From: Lolium rigidum
Lineage: Eukaryota > Streptophyta > Magnoliopsida > Poales > Poaceae
Direction of reading: 5' to 3'
DNA: 64,000 nt
Assembly (NCBI RefSeq): GCF_022539505.1
Contig: NC_061508.1
Span: forward strand, 340,207,484-340,271,483
Shown here: positions 45,076 to 56,566 of the stretch, piece by piece
How the letters are laid out: every line of letters begins with the position of its first letter
Position numbering within the stretch: position 1 is the first letter of the stretch
Notes under the pieces: generated by a model
Seen by the model: the letters and a program-made list of their open reading frames with translations, nothing else
The model's database searches: none
What the model was told of the DNA's origin: nothing
Program-made: the position numbers and the translations under genes

Positions 45076-45330
45076 AGAGAGTTACATAAGTGAGATGGTC
45101 CTTTATTATTACACACAATTCTTTACTGGAAGTTCTGTCAAATTTTGGGCCTCGGCAACAAGAGTGAAACTATGCACACATGAAATTGTGACTTTAGTAT
45201 CTTACTGGCAATATAGGCAGCTGTAATGCAAGGCGTGAAGAGAGTTACATAAGTCACAACTTGAAGAGATGGTCCTTTATTATTACACACAATTCTTTAC
45301 TGGAAGTTCTGTCAAATTTTAGGCCTCACT
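45076..45330. repeat. duplicated AT-rich segment
   Basis: AGAGAGTTACATAAGT ... CTGTCAAATTTT at 45076-45147 recurs at about 45238-45320, with an added CACAACTTGAA in the second copy. AT-rich, no frame conserved. It lies downstream of the DUF1618 gene exons and could be an intron or untranslated part of that gene. Confidence 0.7.
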
Positions 45331-45509
45331 ACTGGCAATATAGGCAGCTGTAATCCATGTAAGCTGTAACACCATCGTGGGAAATTATTTTTGGAATTTT
45401 TAAAATGATGACCAATGTTTAATAACTTCTAATACTTTAGGGTTAAATATTTTCAATAAATAGAAGGGAAAGGACAGCACCATGTCACAATCATGGAAAA
45501 TGTTCTTAC

Positions 45510-47301
45510 CTGACCCTGATGGAGTAAAATTGTGTTGCAGGGTTTGTGGAAACCTGTGTAGCTGTAAATCGAGCTGTGGCTGAACTTGGACGCTATTGAC
45601 TGGAAGTACCTCATTGCCATGTTGAATGGAACTCCTACAGAAGTGAGCCATGATCTGCATGTTCTGCTGGGGTCGACACAAAGACATGGTTAAATTAATT
45701 CTGTTTGCAAACAGATAAAAAACTGAAACATATAGATGGCCATTTATTGGATACCAGATTGTTTTGAATCATATTTCCTGGCCTAAGATTGTTTTGAATC
45801 ATATTTCCTGGACTAAGATGACCATTCAGTGGATCATGCTGGCCACAGGCATCTTCTGGCGGAGATGACCTTAAAGAAAAAAATAAGAAAGCAAATATGT
45901 CAGATACCATTCAGTAAAATAATTTGTGGAAATTTGGACAATATGCAGTTAGTTTGGAAGATTCATATCACTGTGTAGATACCTGGGAGTTGCATTCAGA
46001 TATCCAGAGAATGTACAGGCAAGAAAGGCCGTCTGGTGCAAACTAGATCTCACAGCACAATATGGTTTGAGTACTTCCACAGTCTTCTTTTGAAGGTCTA
46101 CACCAATCACCCATGCGTCCTTATCATCAATACCTACCTTGGAAACAAGGTAAACAACATCGCCACCATGAATGCCGAGTGTCGGGCAAACTGCTGTCAG
46201 ATTCCTCAATGTGAACTTGCCAGCACTGTCATCCCACAGCTCAGGCAACATCATGTAATAACTTGGCTTGTGGACCAAGATGTCATCAACATGAACAGTG
46301 TGCCCCTTGCACCAAAGGTTCCAAGAAATGTGCCTATAACATGTCCGGATCTTCCAAGTAATAGGGAAAGTACTGGGGCTCTCCAAACTGACAAGGCTGT
46401 GGAAGAAGAGCTCGGAATCATAGAGGACATCTTCGCTGTCAAGATCCCTGGTCGTCTTGCAATTCCTTTTGTTGTTGCTATAAACACTAGCCGGTCTGGG
46501 ATAGTGCTCCATCTCGATAAACTTTATAAAACCATTGCAGCATGTGACATCACGGATTTGCTGTGGGTCACCTTTGAGGTGAAAGTTGAATTCAGGCTTT
46601 GGTAGTGGGATGAAACGGAGAACAGGATCTGAGTCAAACACATTGCAGATCACAATGCCTCGCCAGAGGTCAATCCAGCCTATGGTACCTGCTCCGAGAG
46701 CAATCACCTTGTGGGCTAGACTAGGGAGGTCTTCTGTCGTGGCAGGAGATGCCTGCAACTCCAACGGCCTGGTGGTCCACTCTTTCGTCTTGGACGAGAA
46801 GATGTGGAGGAGATAGTGCCCAGCGGTCGATGTCATAGCGAGATCTGCCACAAGAAAATTTCCATCTTCGTCCTCGAACGGCAAGATGCTGGGATGTGAT
46901 GTTGTATTGTTAGGCCGATGAGAAGTGGGGATCGGTGTAAGCAACGGCTTGCCATGAACAGCCTTGTAGACAAAGTATTGGACAGGGTGAGACTCGCGGA
47001 CGGTGGTACGAGGGCGGAGGGCGAATCGGAGAAGAACGAGATCTTTAGCCGAGAATACAACCCGTGGCGCGAAGAGGAAGTCCTTATGCTCAAGTTTAGG
47101 GCCGTGGACGCAAAAGTAGGATACTGCCGGCGGGTCCGCCAGAACAAATGTTACCTTGACGATGTGGTCGGTGCTCGTCATGGCTTCAGCGGTGGTGGCG
47201 TTGTCGCAGTCGTTGTAGTAAGCCTCCTTCTCGAGGAGAACCCAGGTGGGGTAGATGGGGGCTGCGGCATCGACGGTGGGGGGCTGGATGGATGCCTCCA
47301 T
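45510..47301 (-). CDS. DUF1618-domain protein gene, at least three exons
   Basis: Exon 1 (47301-45983) starts MEASIQPPTVDAAAPIYPTW and holds a DUF1618 domain: repeated blocks on hydrophobic strands, including IGWIDLWRGIVICNVF and DVTCCNGFIKFIEME, with WTTRPLEL between. DUF1618 is abundant in grasses and of unknown function. Reading past exon 1 soon meets a stop, but CCCAG|GTATC is a donor. An acceptor TTCTTTAAG gives exon 2 (45869-45755, 115 bp), in phase, with a 10-residue repeat (PGNMIQNNL twice). A further GT donor and the acceptor GACCCCAG give exon 3 (45666-45510), a Gln-rich stretch, followed by the donor GTAAGAAC. The final exon is not identified. Exon 1 is certain; the downstream exons are inferred. 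Confidence 0.85.
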
Positions 47302-47547
47302 CGTAGGTGCTCAGAGCGAAGATCGGATTTGGGACTAGGGTTTCCCCTCAATCGACAGGTCGAACAATGGCCAAGGCTGAAGGGTTTCCGGGCACAAGAT
47401 CTTTTCTTTAGACGACCTTTTAATGGGCCGCTCCGACGAATAAGCACGCCCATCGCCGTTTTATGCCATGGCTCTGATTCTTCACGACTAAACAAATAAG
47501 TGTCGTTTGATTGCTTAATTAACCCATGATTCATGGACCATGCATTA
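47302..47547 (-). promoter_or_regulatory. upstream region of the DUF1618 gene
   Basis: Only 246 bp separate the DUF1618 start codon from the Harbinger-like element. The minus strand carries CGGCCCATTAAAAGG at about 47423-47437, combining a GGCCCA site II-like motif with a possible TATA-like ATTAAAA. This is suggestive only. Confidence 0.35.
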
Positions 47548-48822
47548 GAGCATCTCCAACAGAAGCTCCAAAAATCGGCGCGCTAAAAGTCGTTTACAAC
47601 GCGCTGTAAACCGATACCGCGCGTTGGCGCGAAAGTCGCCCCGCCGGAAGCGTCATTTTGCCGCGCGTGCTCGGGCGGCAAAACTGCTCCTCCACCAGAA
47701 GCGCCATTATGCAGCGCGTTGCTTTGTTTTCGTTCCAAATATGAATCAAACAAAACAAATAAAACACGAAAAATTACGAAATATATTAAAAGTTCGACAT
47801 TTGAAACTACACTCGGAGCAACATTTGAAACTACACTTCTATAGTCTACTCCGACTCCGAGTCCCAGTAAAAATCCGAGGAGTGCGAGCTCGGAGTCGTC
47901 TCCGACACCGGCGTCGAAGTCCACTCGAAGGACGAGGAGGAGGAGAGGATGATGGTGGACGGCCCTGCGCCGTTTTTCTTCTCCTCCTGCTTCCTCGCCG
48001 CCTTCTCGCCCTCGCCGCCTTCCTTGCGGCGGACTCCGCACGGCGCTTCTCGCGGCTCGCCTTCTTCTTCGCCTTCGCCGCCGCTCTTCTTCGCCTTCGC
48101 CGCCGCCTTCTCCTCCTCCTTCGCGCGTAGAATGCTTCGGTGGCGGCGTCATCTTGCGGAAATTGCCGCGCCCACTCGAGGCGGAAGGCCTCGTCGCGCT
48201 CGGCGATGAGTAGCCGCTGTTCCGGCCTCCCGACGGCGGCGCGCTGCCGCCGCGCGTGATAGTCGGCGGCGGCGGCGCCAGCCTGCTCCGCTCGCTCCCG
48301 CGTCCGGACGTCATGAAAGTTCATGGTCCGGCGGGAGTGGCCGAGGCGCCGGCGGCACGGCGTCGTACGCCGCGCGCCGCCTCGTGCGCCGTGTCGAACG
48401 TGCCGAGGCGAATCCGCTCCTCGCCGGAACGATTTCCGCGTCGAAGCGGCCGCTCGGCCGCGCACGAACGTCGTGGTAGCCGGAGGTGGGGCGGCGGCGC
48501 GGAGGCATCTTCGCGCGAGGCGGAGTCGCGCGGAGGCGGAGCGGTCGGAGGCGGAGCGGCGCGGGAGAGAGAGAGGCGGGGAGAGAGACAGACGCGTGGG
48601 AGGGATGGCAGTTGGGCGCGTTCGCGCGTGTCAAGTTTATAGCGCGCGCGGCAGCGCACACGGCAAGTTTCCCACGCGGGATAGCGCGAAAGCGCGCGGG
48701 CGGGAAAAATTTTAGCGTGCGCGCTTTTTTCCCGCCTCCGCTGGAGCTGCGCGGCAGCGCCCGCGCGCGGCAAACCGGCTTTTTACCGCGCGGGGCTTTT
48801 ACAGCGCCTGTTGAAGATGCTC
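47548..48822 (-). mobile_element. Harbinger-like TIR element carrying an AP2/ERF-like gene, copy 2
   Basis: Ends GAGCATCTCCAACAG and CTGTTGAAGATGCTC, with a perfect TTA duplication (47545-47547 and 48823-48825). 1275 bp. Same layout as copy 1 in opposite orientation: gene in the middle, GC-rich ends with GCGCGC-rich hairpin potential. It occupies the upstream region of the DUF1618 gene and lies in the same transcriptional direction. Confidence 0.9.
47846..48508 (-). pseudogene. AP2/ERF-like transposon-borne gene, copy 2 (frameshifted)
   Basis: Starts MPPRRRPTSGYHDVRARPSG, then RFDAEIVPARSG, with the frame shifted inside the AP2 domain. The domain continues in the next frame up to MNFHDVRTRERAEQ. 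The rest has AERDEAFRLEWARQFPQDDA, then a long Arg/Lys/Ala-rich stretch (KASREKRRAESAARKAA) and a Ser-rich tail with STPVSETTPSSHSSDF ending at 47846. Layout and tail match copy 1, so both descend from one element family. A TATA box (CTATAAAC) lies at about 48637-48645. Confidence 0.8.
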
Positions 48823-48825
48823 TTA

Positions 48826-51173
48826 GTGCTGGACTCTTGCTGCTCAATAGCGCCTTGTCTACCGAAGAGTATATACAAAATGTATGGCTTTTGAAATATT
48901 ATTTTACCAAATTTTCTATAACTATTCCATCTCTTGAAATGAATCGAGTTGTTACTTCCGGCAGTAACCGGCTTCCCTGTTTCATATTCTTCAATTGCAC
49001 ATTGGATATGTGAGAAGCTGGTTTCCCCTTTGTAGATGATTAGTTACACGGTATACTAATTCGGAGTTTTTTCTCGCAAGAGTACGATTTGTGAGTATTT
49101 CACAATGCTATGACACCAATAATCATATCCATCTAGGTACATATTTATTCGCACACATCCTACTACAATACAGGTATATGCATTAATATTTTCAAATTTA
49201 TTGTCATTTCAACGCTATATGAAGTCAAGACGATTGCATCACACCCAAGTGTAGTTGAAAATGAGGGATTCAATTTAATATAGCTCGATGATTTTCATGG
49301 CGAGCAACAATGTTTATCTACATATTAAAGACACCTACAACCGAAGGTAAGATGATATATAGGTTAGCCTCAATGAGAACACCGTGGTATAGTTTCGGTC
49401 GAGAAAACACCATGCACGACAGTATGCTAAAAGCTGGTAGCATGTCGGGTTATACAACCGGGTTTGGGAAGGATCAAGAATTCAGTTACAATTAGTCATG
49501 CCATTTACGGTACTCAACCTGAACGTTGCAGTACTTCTGAACGGTCACCTAGTTAACTCTAACGCCACAATGATATGGGCTAGTATATATCACCTTGTAC
49601 TCGATGGACATCTCGTACTAGATACTTTGGCTATTGCGGGATGCAAAATGACCACGAAGAATGGTTTGAGTACGTCCCTATGGATGTAAGCAGGGCCGTG
49701 CATGGTGATTTTGCGGTTCAAGTTTAATGAATTGTGAGCGCGCGGTTCCACGTAAAGAAAAAAAATGTCCAGCTAGTTAAGGCCAAGTTTAAGCTCATGA
49801 TGAAATTAAGTAACGCCAGCCTCGTAATATGATTCAGATGGATAGAGATGCACAAATAGTACTCCGGCTACCACGACGTTCCATGCCAACCAATATTCTC
49901 GTTGATAGCAGATGTCTATAAAGGTTTTGTCGACTTGAATCTCCGTGACTCGACCTCAAAGTTTTTTTATAAAATCTAAATAAAACCGTGGATGTAGCCA
50001 AGTTGTATCCTACAACCGTGCCAAGAACAATGTGAAATACGTTATGTTTTAGGCAATACAAAAATGACAAAAGCGCTGCGTAGATCAATTCACATTTTCA
50101 GAACTGAAAATTATGTCGGATTTGTCATATTTGTATAGCCTAAAAGATAAAATATTTCGCACTGAGATTTGCACTGTTGTAGAATACTAGTACATCATTG
50201 ACTATATCTACATTTTTTTTGGAGAACAATAACAAAAATTAATTCGAGTTTTTGAATTTTAGACCGGGCAAACATTTTGTTTTTTCTTTTCTGATTGAGC
50301 ATTTTAGCCCGGGTAGAAGTAATGTAGGACGTTTGGGTCGATGCTGACGATGAAGACTACTAGGCCAAGAAACGAACATACAAGTTGCTGACGATGACGA
50401 GTCCGGGACCTCCGGATAAGCCGGATATATCCACACGCGGATGGAGCACAAGTCCAAGCTAGGATGAGGGAACAAGACCGGCTGATCTCTGGCATCGCCC
50501 AGCACGTTCGTACTACCGGCCGGACGCAATCTGGCCACATGGAGCGGAAACACAGCCACACAGGCAGAGAGGTATGCATATGATAAACGCAGTTGGCCAT
50601 GTGAAATGAAAGAAGATCCCGCTATGTAGATCTTTGAGGCGTTATGCAGATCACGCGAGCATGCTTTATTTTGGATACGTACGTGGGCGTGTTAATTATG
50701 GTCTCACGGATCATGATGATTGCGTCTGGCTTTAAGAGACGTACGTGTTTTCGCGATCGCGGATGGATCGATCTCAGCGACCTTGAAAAGCAAACCTAAG
50801 CCTACATATCCCCTCCTAACTATCATAATCTGCAGTTAAAAGGATGTTCAAGTTCTAATTCTGTCTACGTCGCAACACCCAAAAGATGTTTCAAGTACTG
50901 ACCAGGAAGCATCGAGTGATTGCCAACAAAAGTGTGTTTGCAAACCTGCACTCCACTAATTCCTCGGGAGAGGATGTACTCGTGTAGGCCCTGCCAGTAA
51001 TTAATAATACATACACAAAATATGCCACTGTGTACACGTATTGTCGTTATGTATACTATTCACAAAATCAACCGTGTGTTCAGTGGTCTCTTATATCTTA
51101 CCGTAAACAATTATGATGGGCAAATGATTGGTTTTTGAAAACTTACCTTTTCGAACTTTGTACAGCTACCTGA
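48826..51173. other. intergenic, no supported gene
   Basis: AT-rich with short open frames only. No recognisable domain, transposon end or tandem repeat. Confidence 0.5.
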
Positions 51174-51389
51174 GCTTGGGTGGTTAGGAGGGTGGTTGTA
51201 CTCTCGACCACTGCAGTTCAAACCCCAGGTTTGACATCTGTGTGTCTCATAAAGACGGAATATTCATTTAGTGGGAGGCGACGTTCCCGTCGACAGCGAG
51301 GCGTCTGTGGTGACTTCGTCAATTTCAAGATCCAATCCGCCGACTCAATCTTCTGGAGGTGCTCATAGGGGTAGGGTGTGCGTGTGTGC
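51174..51389 (+). mobile_element. Au-like SINE, 5' part (cut by the CACTA insertion)
   Basis: A tRNA-type internal promoter is visible: an A-box-like GTGGTTAGGAGG and a B box AGTTCAAACCCC (about 51219-51230). The following sequence (GGAGGCGACGTTCCCGTCGA, then GGTGACTTCGTCAATTTC and GGAGGTGCTCATAGGGGTAG) matches my memory of the Au SINE family of wheat relatives. The SINE is interrupted at 51389 by the CACTA terminus, so its 3' end must lie beyond the window. Confidence 0.8.
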
Positions 51390-51660
51390 CACTAGTGGAG
51401 AAGAGGCCTTTGGTCCCAAGCAAATGTCCCACTGCTGAACCAAACCGGGTCCAATGCCCCCATTGGACCCGGTTCGTTTCTGCCCAGGACGACCCCACCG
51501 CCGGCGCTCGTCTCGTAGCGGCCTTTGGACCCGGTTTGTCATACAAACCGGGTCCAAAGAGTCCACCCGCAGGGCGCGGCAGGCCGTGTCGGCTCGGGGA
51601 ACCCTTTAGCCCCGGTTTGTATGACAAACCGGGTCCAAAGGCCCCCTCCGGCTATATAAC
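51390..51660 (+). promoter_or_regulatory. CACTA 5' terminus: TIR, subterminal hairpins and TATA box
   Basis: The terminus is followed by at least three hairpins of one motif: CCGGGTCCAATGCCCCCATTGGACCCGG (51446-51473), GGACCCGGTTTGTCATACAAACCGGGTCC (51526-51554) and CCCGGTTTGTATGACAAACCGGG (51611-51633). Such repeats are binding sites for the TNPA-type protein in known CACTA systems. A TATA box (GCTATATAAC, 51651-51660) follows and would drive the transposase. Confidence 0.75.
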
Positions 51661-51942
51661 CTTGCCCCTGCCCAAGTGTGAGCCACACTTAGCCATTTTT
51701 TCACTATCTTCACAAGAGGGGTGTATTGCTTTCCTCTCTTCTTCACATGCACAAGAGGTGTTCGATGAAATTCTTAAGAGGATTTGCCACTTGAGTTTAC
51801 ACAAATCAAGCCACACTTAACTTGCTTTTTTCTTCTTCATCGAGGTTAACGACTTTATCCTTTTCATCCGCAATTGATAAAATGCATGTGTATATATACA
51901 TCGTGATGTTCTGTAATGGTTTTGATCAGCTTAATTATATCA

Positions 51943-54900
51943 TGCGGATGAATCGGCAATGGATGTACATTGACCGATGGTTTGACGAGTTCACCTGCGG
52001 GCCTGGATAATTTTATGGCCGTGGCGGAGGCAAACAAACATGGTGGCTTCATGTATTGTCCATGTGTGGACTGCAAGAATATCGTAAATTACGCTCACTC
52101 GAGTCTCATTCACGACCACCTTCGTGATCCGGTTTCATGCCCAGTTACTATTGTTGGACCAAGCACGGAGAAAGAGGGGTTATGATGGAAGACAATGAAG
52201 AAGAGGAAGAGGATGATGACGGTTATCCCAATTTCCCGAATACGATGATACCGCGAAGGCAATGAAGACAATGAAGTATAAGATCAAGAGGCACCAGATG
52301 AGCCTCGTCGATGATGATCTTGGCCGGGCCATTGCCGATGCAAGGAGAGAATGTGAAACTGAAAAGGAAAGGTTGGCCTTCGACAAGATGATAGAAGATC
52401 ACAACAAATTGTTATACCCAACTTGCGAAGATGGCCAGAAAAAGCTAGGCAACACACCTGGAATTGTTGCAATGGAAGGCAGAGAACGGTGTCACTGACT
52501 CAGGATTTGGAAAGTTGCTGACAATAATTAAGAGGAAGCTTCCAAGGGGTAACGAATTGCCCGCCAGTACGTACGAAGCGAAGAAGATTGTCTGCCCTCT
52601 AGGATTAGATGTGCAAAAGATACATGCATGCATTAATGACGGCATCCTCTACCGCGGTGAGTACGAGAATTTGGATGCATGTCCGGTGTGCACTCGCATT
52701 GCGGTATAAGATCGGACGAGATGACCCCGGTGATGTTGAGGGCGAGCGCCCCAAGAAGAGGGTTCCTGCCAAGGTTATGTGGTATGCTCCTATAATACCA
52801 CGGCTGAAACGCTTGTTCGGGAATAAAGAGCACGCTAGGTTGTTGCGATGGCACAAAGAAGACCGTAAGAAAGACGTGATGTTGAGGCACCCCGCCGATG
52901 GATCCCAATGGAGAAAAATCGATAGAGAGTTCCCAAACTTTGCACAGGATGCAAGGAACTTAAGGTTTGGTCTAAGTACGGATGGCATGAATCCTTTTGG
53001 AGAGCGAGTAGCCGCAGCCATAGCACTCCGGCCTCGTGACTCTTTGTATATATAACCTTCCTCCTTGGTTGTGCATGAAGCGGAAGTTCATTATGATGCC
53101 GGTGCTCATACAAGGCCCGAAGCAACCCGGGAACGACATTGATGTGTACCCGAAGCCATTAGTCGAAGAACTTCTACAGCTGTGGTCCCTAGCAGGTGTA
53201 CGTGTGTGGGACGAGCACAAGCAGGAGGAATTTGACCTAAGAGCGATGCTTTTCGTAACCATCAATGACCGGCCTGCTCTTGGTAACATTTCGGGACGAC
53301 CAAACAAGGGATACAATGCATGCACACACTCGTTTACATGAGCTCGAAGGTGATTATTTGGAAAAAGGTCGAAGGTCGTGTACCCGGGGCATCGTCGATT
53401 TCTTAGGATTACCCATCCCGTAAGAAAGAAAGGAAAGCATTACGACGGTGAGGCTGATCACCGGAGGAAGCCTCCCCATCGTGATGGTGTTGATATATTT
53501 GGTATGGTCAAGGATCTAGATGTAATATTTGGAAAGGGTCCCGGCGGACGGTCCGTTCCGAATGACGCTGCCGGACACGCGCCCATGTGGAAGAAGAAAT
53601 CTATTTTTTGGGAGCTAGAATATTGGAAAGTCTTAGAAGTCCGCTCTTCAATCGATGTGATGCACGTGACGAAGAATCTTTGCGTGAACTCTGCTAGGCT
53701 TTCCGGGCGTGTACGGGAAGACAAAAGATACACCGTAAGCACGGGAGGACCAAGCAACGTTGGAAAGACCCCAAAAATCTGCATGAGAGAGTTAAAGGAC
53801 GTCATTTATCCAGCCTACGCTCTTACAAAAGCGAGAGAAGGAAATATTTTTTGAATGTCTTAGCGAGTATCAAGGTCCCGTCTCGCTTCTCCTCCAATAT
53901 AAAGGGAATAATAAATATGGAGAAGAAAACATTCCGGAACCCGAAGTCTCATGACCGTCACGTGATAATGACACAGGTTGCTTCCGATTGCATTGAGGGG
54001 GCTTCTACCGGAAAATGTTCGATCGCCCATTGTGAAGCTATGTGCATTCCTCAATGCAATTTCTCGAAGGTAATAAACCCAGAAATTCTACCGAGGTTGC
54101 AGAATGATGTGGTCCAATGTCTCGTTAGTTTTGAGCTGGTGTTCCCACCATCCTTCTTCAATATTATGACACATCTCCTTGTTCACCTGGTCGATGAGAT
54201 TTCCATTCTCGGTCCTGTGTTTCTACACAATATGTTCCCCTTCGAGAGGTTCATGGGAGTCTTGAAGAAATATGTTCATAACCGTGCTAGGCCGGAAGGA
54301 AGCATCTCCAAGGGCTATGGAACGAGAGGAGGTCATTGAATTCCGTGTTGACTTTATTCCCGACCTTAAGCCGATTGGTGTTCCCGAATCGCGGCATGAA
54401 GGGAGACTAAGTGGAAAAGGCACGCTAGGAAGGAAATCAATGATATGTAGGGACGGGATTTCTTTGACTCAAGCACACTACACGCTTCTACAAAGTTCCA
54501 CCATGGTGGCTCCGTATATCGGTGACCACAAGAACTTTCTACGCTCCCGAACCCGGGCGGTCGAACGATTGGATTAGACGTGAACACATGTCGACTTTCG
54601 GCGGTTGGTTGCAAAAACATCTCCCGAATAACAAAGATATTGAAGATCAGCTGTACTTGCTGGCCCGGACACCATCTTCGACCGTAGTGACTTTCCAAGG
54701 GTACGAGATAAATGGGAATACATTTTACACGATCGCCCAAGATAAAAAGAGCACCAACCAAAACAAGTGGTGTCCGCTTTGATGCAATAATGAATGAAGG
54801 CCCAAATGACACATATTATGGTTACATAGAGGATATCTCGGGAACTTGAGTATGGACCTTCTTTTAAGGTCCCTTTGTTTAGGTGCAAATGGGTCAACAA

Positions 54901-55260
54901 AACAGGAGGCGGGGTTCATGTAGACAAGTTGTATGGAATGACAACAGTGGATCTCAACAATCTTGGGTATAGAGACGAACCATTCGTCCTAGCCAAGGAT
55001 GTGGCCCAGGTTTTCTATGTGAAGGATATGTCTAGCAAACCAAGAAAAAGGAAACATAAGGAAACAAATACATCAAACGATGAGCCAAAGCGCCACATAG
55101 TTCTTTCGGAAAAAGAAACATCGTGGGAGTGGAGGACAAGACAGACATGTCGAAGATTATAATAAGTTTGATGAAATTCCACCCTTCGGAGTGAACATTG
55201 ATCCAAGCATCAAGTTAAATGATGAAGATGCTCCATGGTTAAGGCCGAAGAAGATTAAAT
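51943..55260 (+). pseudogene. CACTA transposase, TNPD/tnp2 type (frameshifted)
   Basis: The N-terminal Cys/His-rich transposase-associated domain is at 51943-52160 (MNRQWMYIDRW, then, after a frameshift, VAEANKHGGFMYCPCVDCKN). The catalytic region follows in several frames: KKRVPAKVMWYAPIIPRLKR and FGLSTDGMNPFG (52720-53040), LPPWLCMKRKFIMMPVLIQG (53060-53340), RDGVDIFGMVKDLDVIFGKG and SSIDVMHVTKNLCVN (53380-53850), and LVHLVDEISILGPVFLHNMF (54170-54240). The C-terminus includes FDEIPPFG and INPSIKL-like residues and ends at about 55258. Six or more frameshifts or stops make it non-functional. Some gaps could be introns. Confidence 0.9.
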
Positions 55261-55392
55261 GATGAAGATGCTCCATGGCACAAATGAGTATCTCAACATG
55301 GCAATCAATTTCCCATTTATTTTTGTGTAATCATTTAACTGTATGTAAGATATGAAAAGTGGAGATATGGTTGGCTTTTTGTACCATATATA

Positions 55393-55805
55393 TAGAGGAG
55401 ATGTAGTCGTTCACGGGTTTGCAGGGGAAAAATTCCGAGGCGCAGCTTCCGAAGATGCCGTAGGGCATGTGCACCAACAACATCTTCGAGAAACCGCGCC
55501 ACGGGAGATTTCCCAACCCTTTCCCCAACACTATTAGAGGAGATGTAGTCGTTCGAGGGCTTGCAGGAAAAATTCCGAGGAGCAACTTCCGAAGATGCCG
55601 TAAGGCTTGTGCACCAACGACATCTTCGAGAAGTTGCGCCACGGGAGATTTCCCAACCCTTTCCCCAACACCGTTAGAGGAGATGTAGTCGTTCACAGGC
55701 TTGCAGGGAAAAACTTCGAGGCGCAGCCTTCCGAAGATGCCGTAGGGCGTGTGCACCAACAACATCTTCGAGAAGCTGCGCCACGGGAGATTTTCCAATC
55801 CATGG
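55393..55805. repeat. three tandem units of about 141 bp
   Basis: Units start TAGAGGAGATGTAGTCGTT at 55393, 55535 and 55675. Unit length 140-142 bp is close to a multiple of three, and the minus strand is open across all three as a 155-codon frame with a 47-residue repeat (PYGIFG, PCKPVNDYISS). I do not take that frame as a gene. Confidence 0.88.
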
Positions 55806-55965
55806 GAATGAATCTCTCGCTTGGCTTGTTGATCCGCTTGGCAAGCCGTATCGATGCTCCTTTTATAGGCACAGCGACCGCTTCTACTCGACAGGCGTCG
55901 TGCGCTACATGCTTTATCTCATCGAGCGAGTGCGTCCACCCATGCGTTCTTATCTCGCCGACATC

Positions 55966-56366
55966 TTTAGTCCCGGTTGTACCCACCAGCCGGGACTAAA
56001 GGTTACCCACACGTCCTTATCCCACCGACAGCTTTGTTAGATGACAAAAAAGGATCTTTAGTCCCGGTTGTACCCACCAGCCGGGACTAAAGGTTACCCA
56101 CACGTCCTTATCCCACCGACAGCTTTGTTAGATGACAAAAAAGGATCTTTAGTCCCGGTTGTACCCACCAGCCGGGACTAAAGGTTACCCACACGTCCTT
56201 ATCCCACCGACAGCTTTGTTAGATGACAAAAAAAGGATCTTTCGTCCCGGTTGTACCCACCAGCCGGGACTAAAGGTTACCCACACGTCTTTATCCCACC
56301 GACAGCTTTGTGAGATGACAAAAAAAGGATCTTTCGTCCCGGTTGTACCCACCAGCCGGGACTAAT
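55966..56366. repeat. five tandem units of about 91 bp, each with a CCCGG hairpin
   Basis: Units start TTTAGTCCCGG at 55966, 56057, 56148, 56240 and 56331 (the last two begin TTTCGTCCCGG). Each has a hairpin of TTTAGTCCCGG against CCGGGACTAAA with GTACCCACCAG in the loop, followed by a constant spacer ending GATGACAAAAAAGGATC. This is a CACTA-type subterminal motif, but different from the one at the left end. Confidence 0.9.
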
Positions 56367-56490
56367 GTTTTCGGTGCCACCGCGTTCCCGCCTATTTTTC
56401 TTCCCGCGCTTTCCACCGCGTTCCCGCCTATTTTTCTTCCCGCGCTTTCCACTCGCTTCCCGCCTCTGTCCTCCCGCCAATTTTTTTCAC

Positions 56491-56501
56491 TATATATATA
56501 T
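56491..56501 (+). promoter_or_regulatory. TATA box of accessory gene A
   Basis: TATATATATAT, about 66-76 bp upstream of the ATG at 56567 and preceded by a duplicated CCGCGTTCCCGCC block (56390-56470). Confidence 0.65.
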
Positions 56502-56566
56502 GTAGGCTTGGCCTCCATTTACATATCACATCTAGACTCATATCCGCAAACCTCATCACTCGTCCC

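Noticed and set aside
46036..46605. 189-codon plus-strand frame inside the DUF1618 gene
   Set aside because: Antisense shadow of exon 1, which has clear domain support.
55966..56366. CRISPR-like regular repeats
   Set aside because: Repeats and spacers are both conserved between units, the setting is a plant CACTA element, and no cas genes exist.
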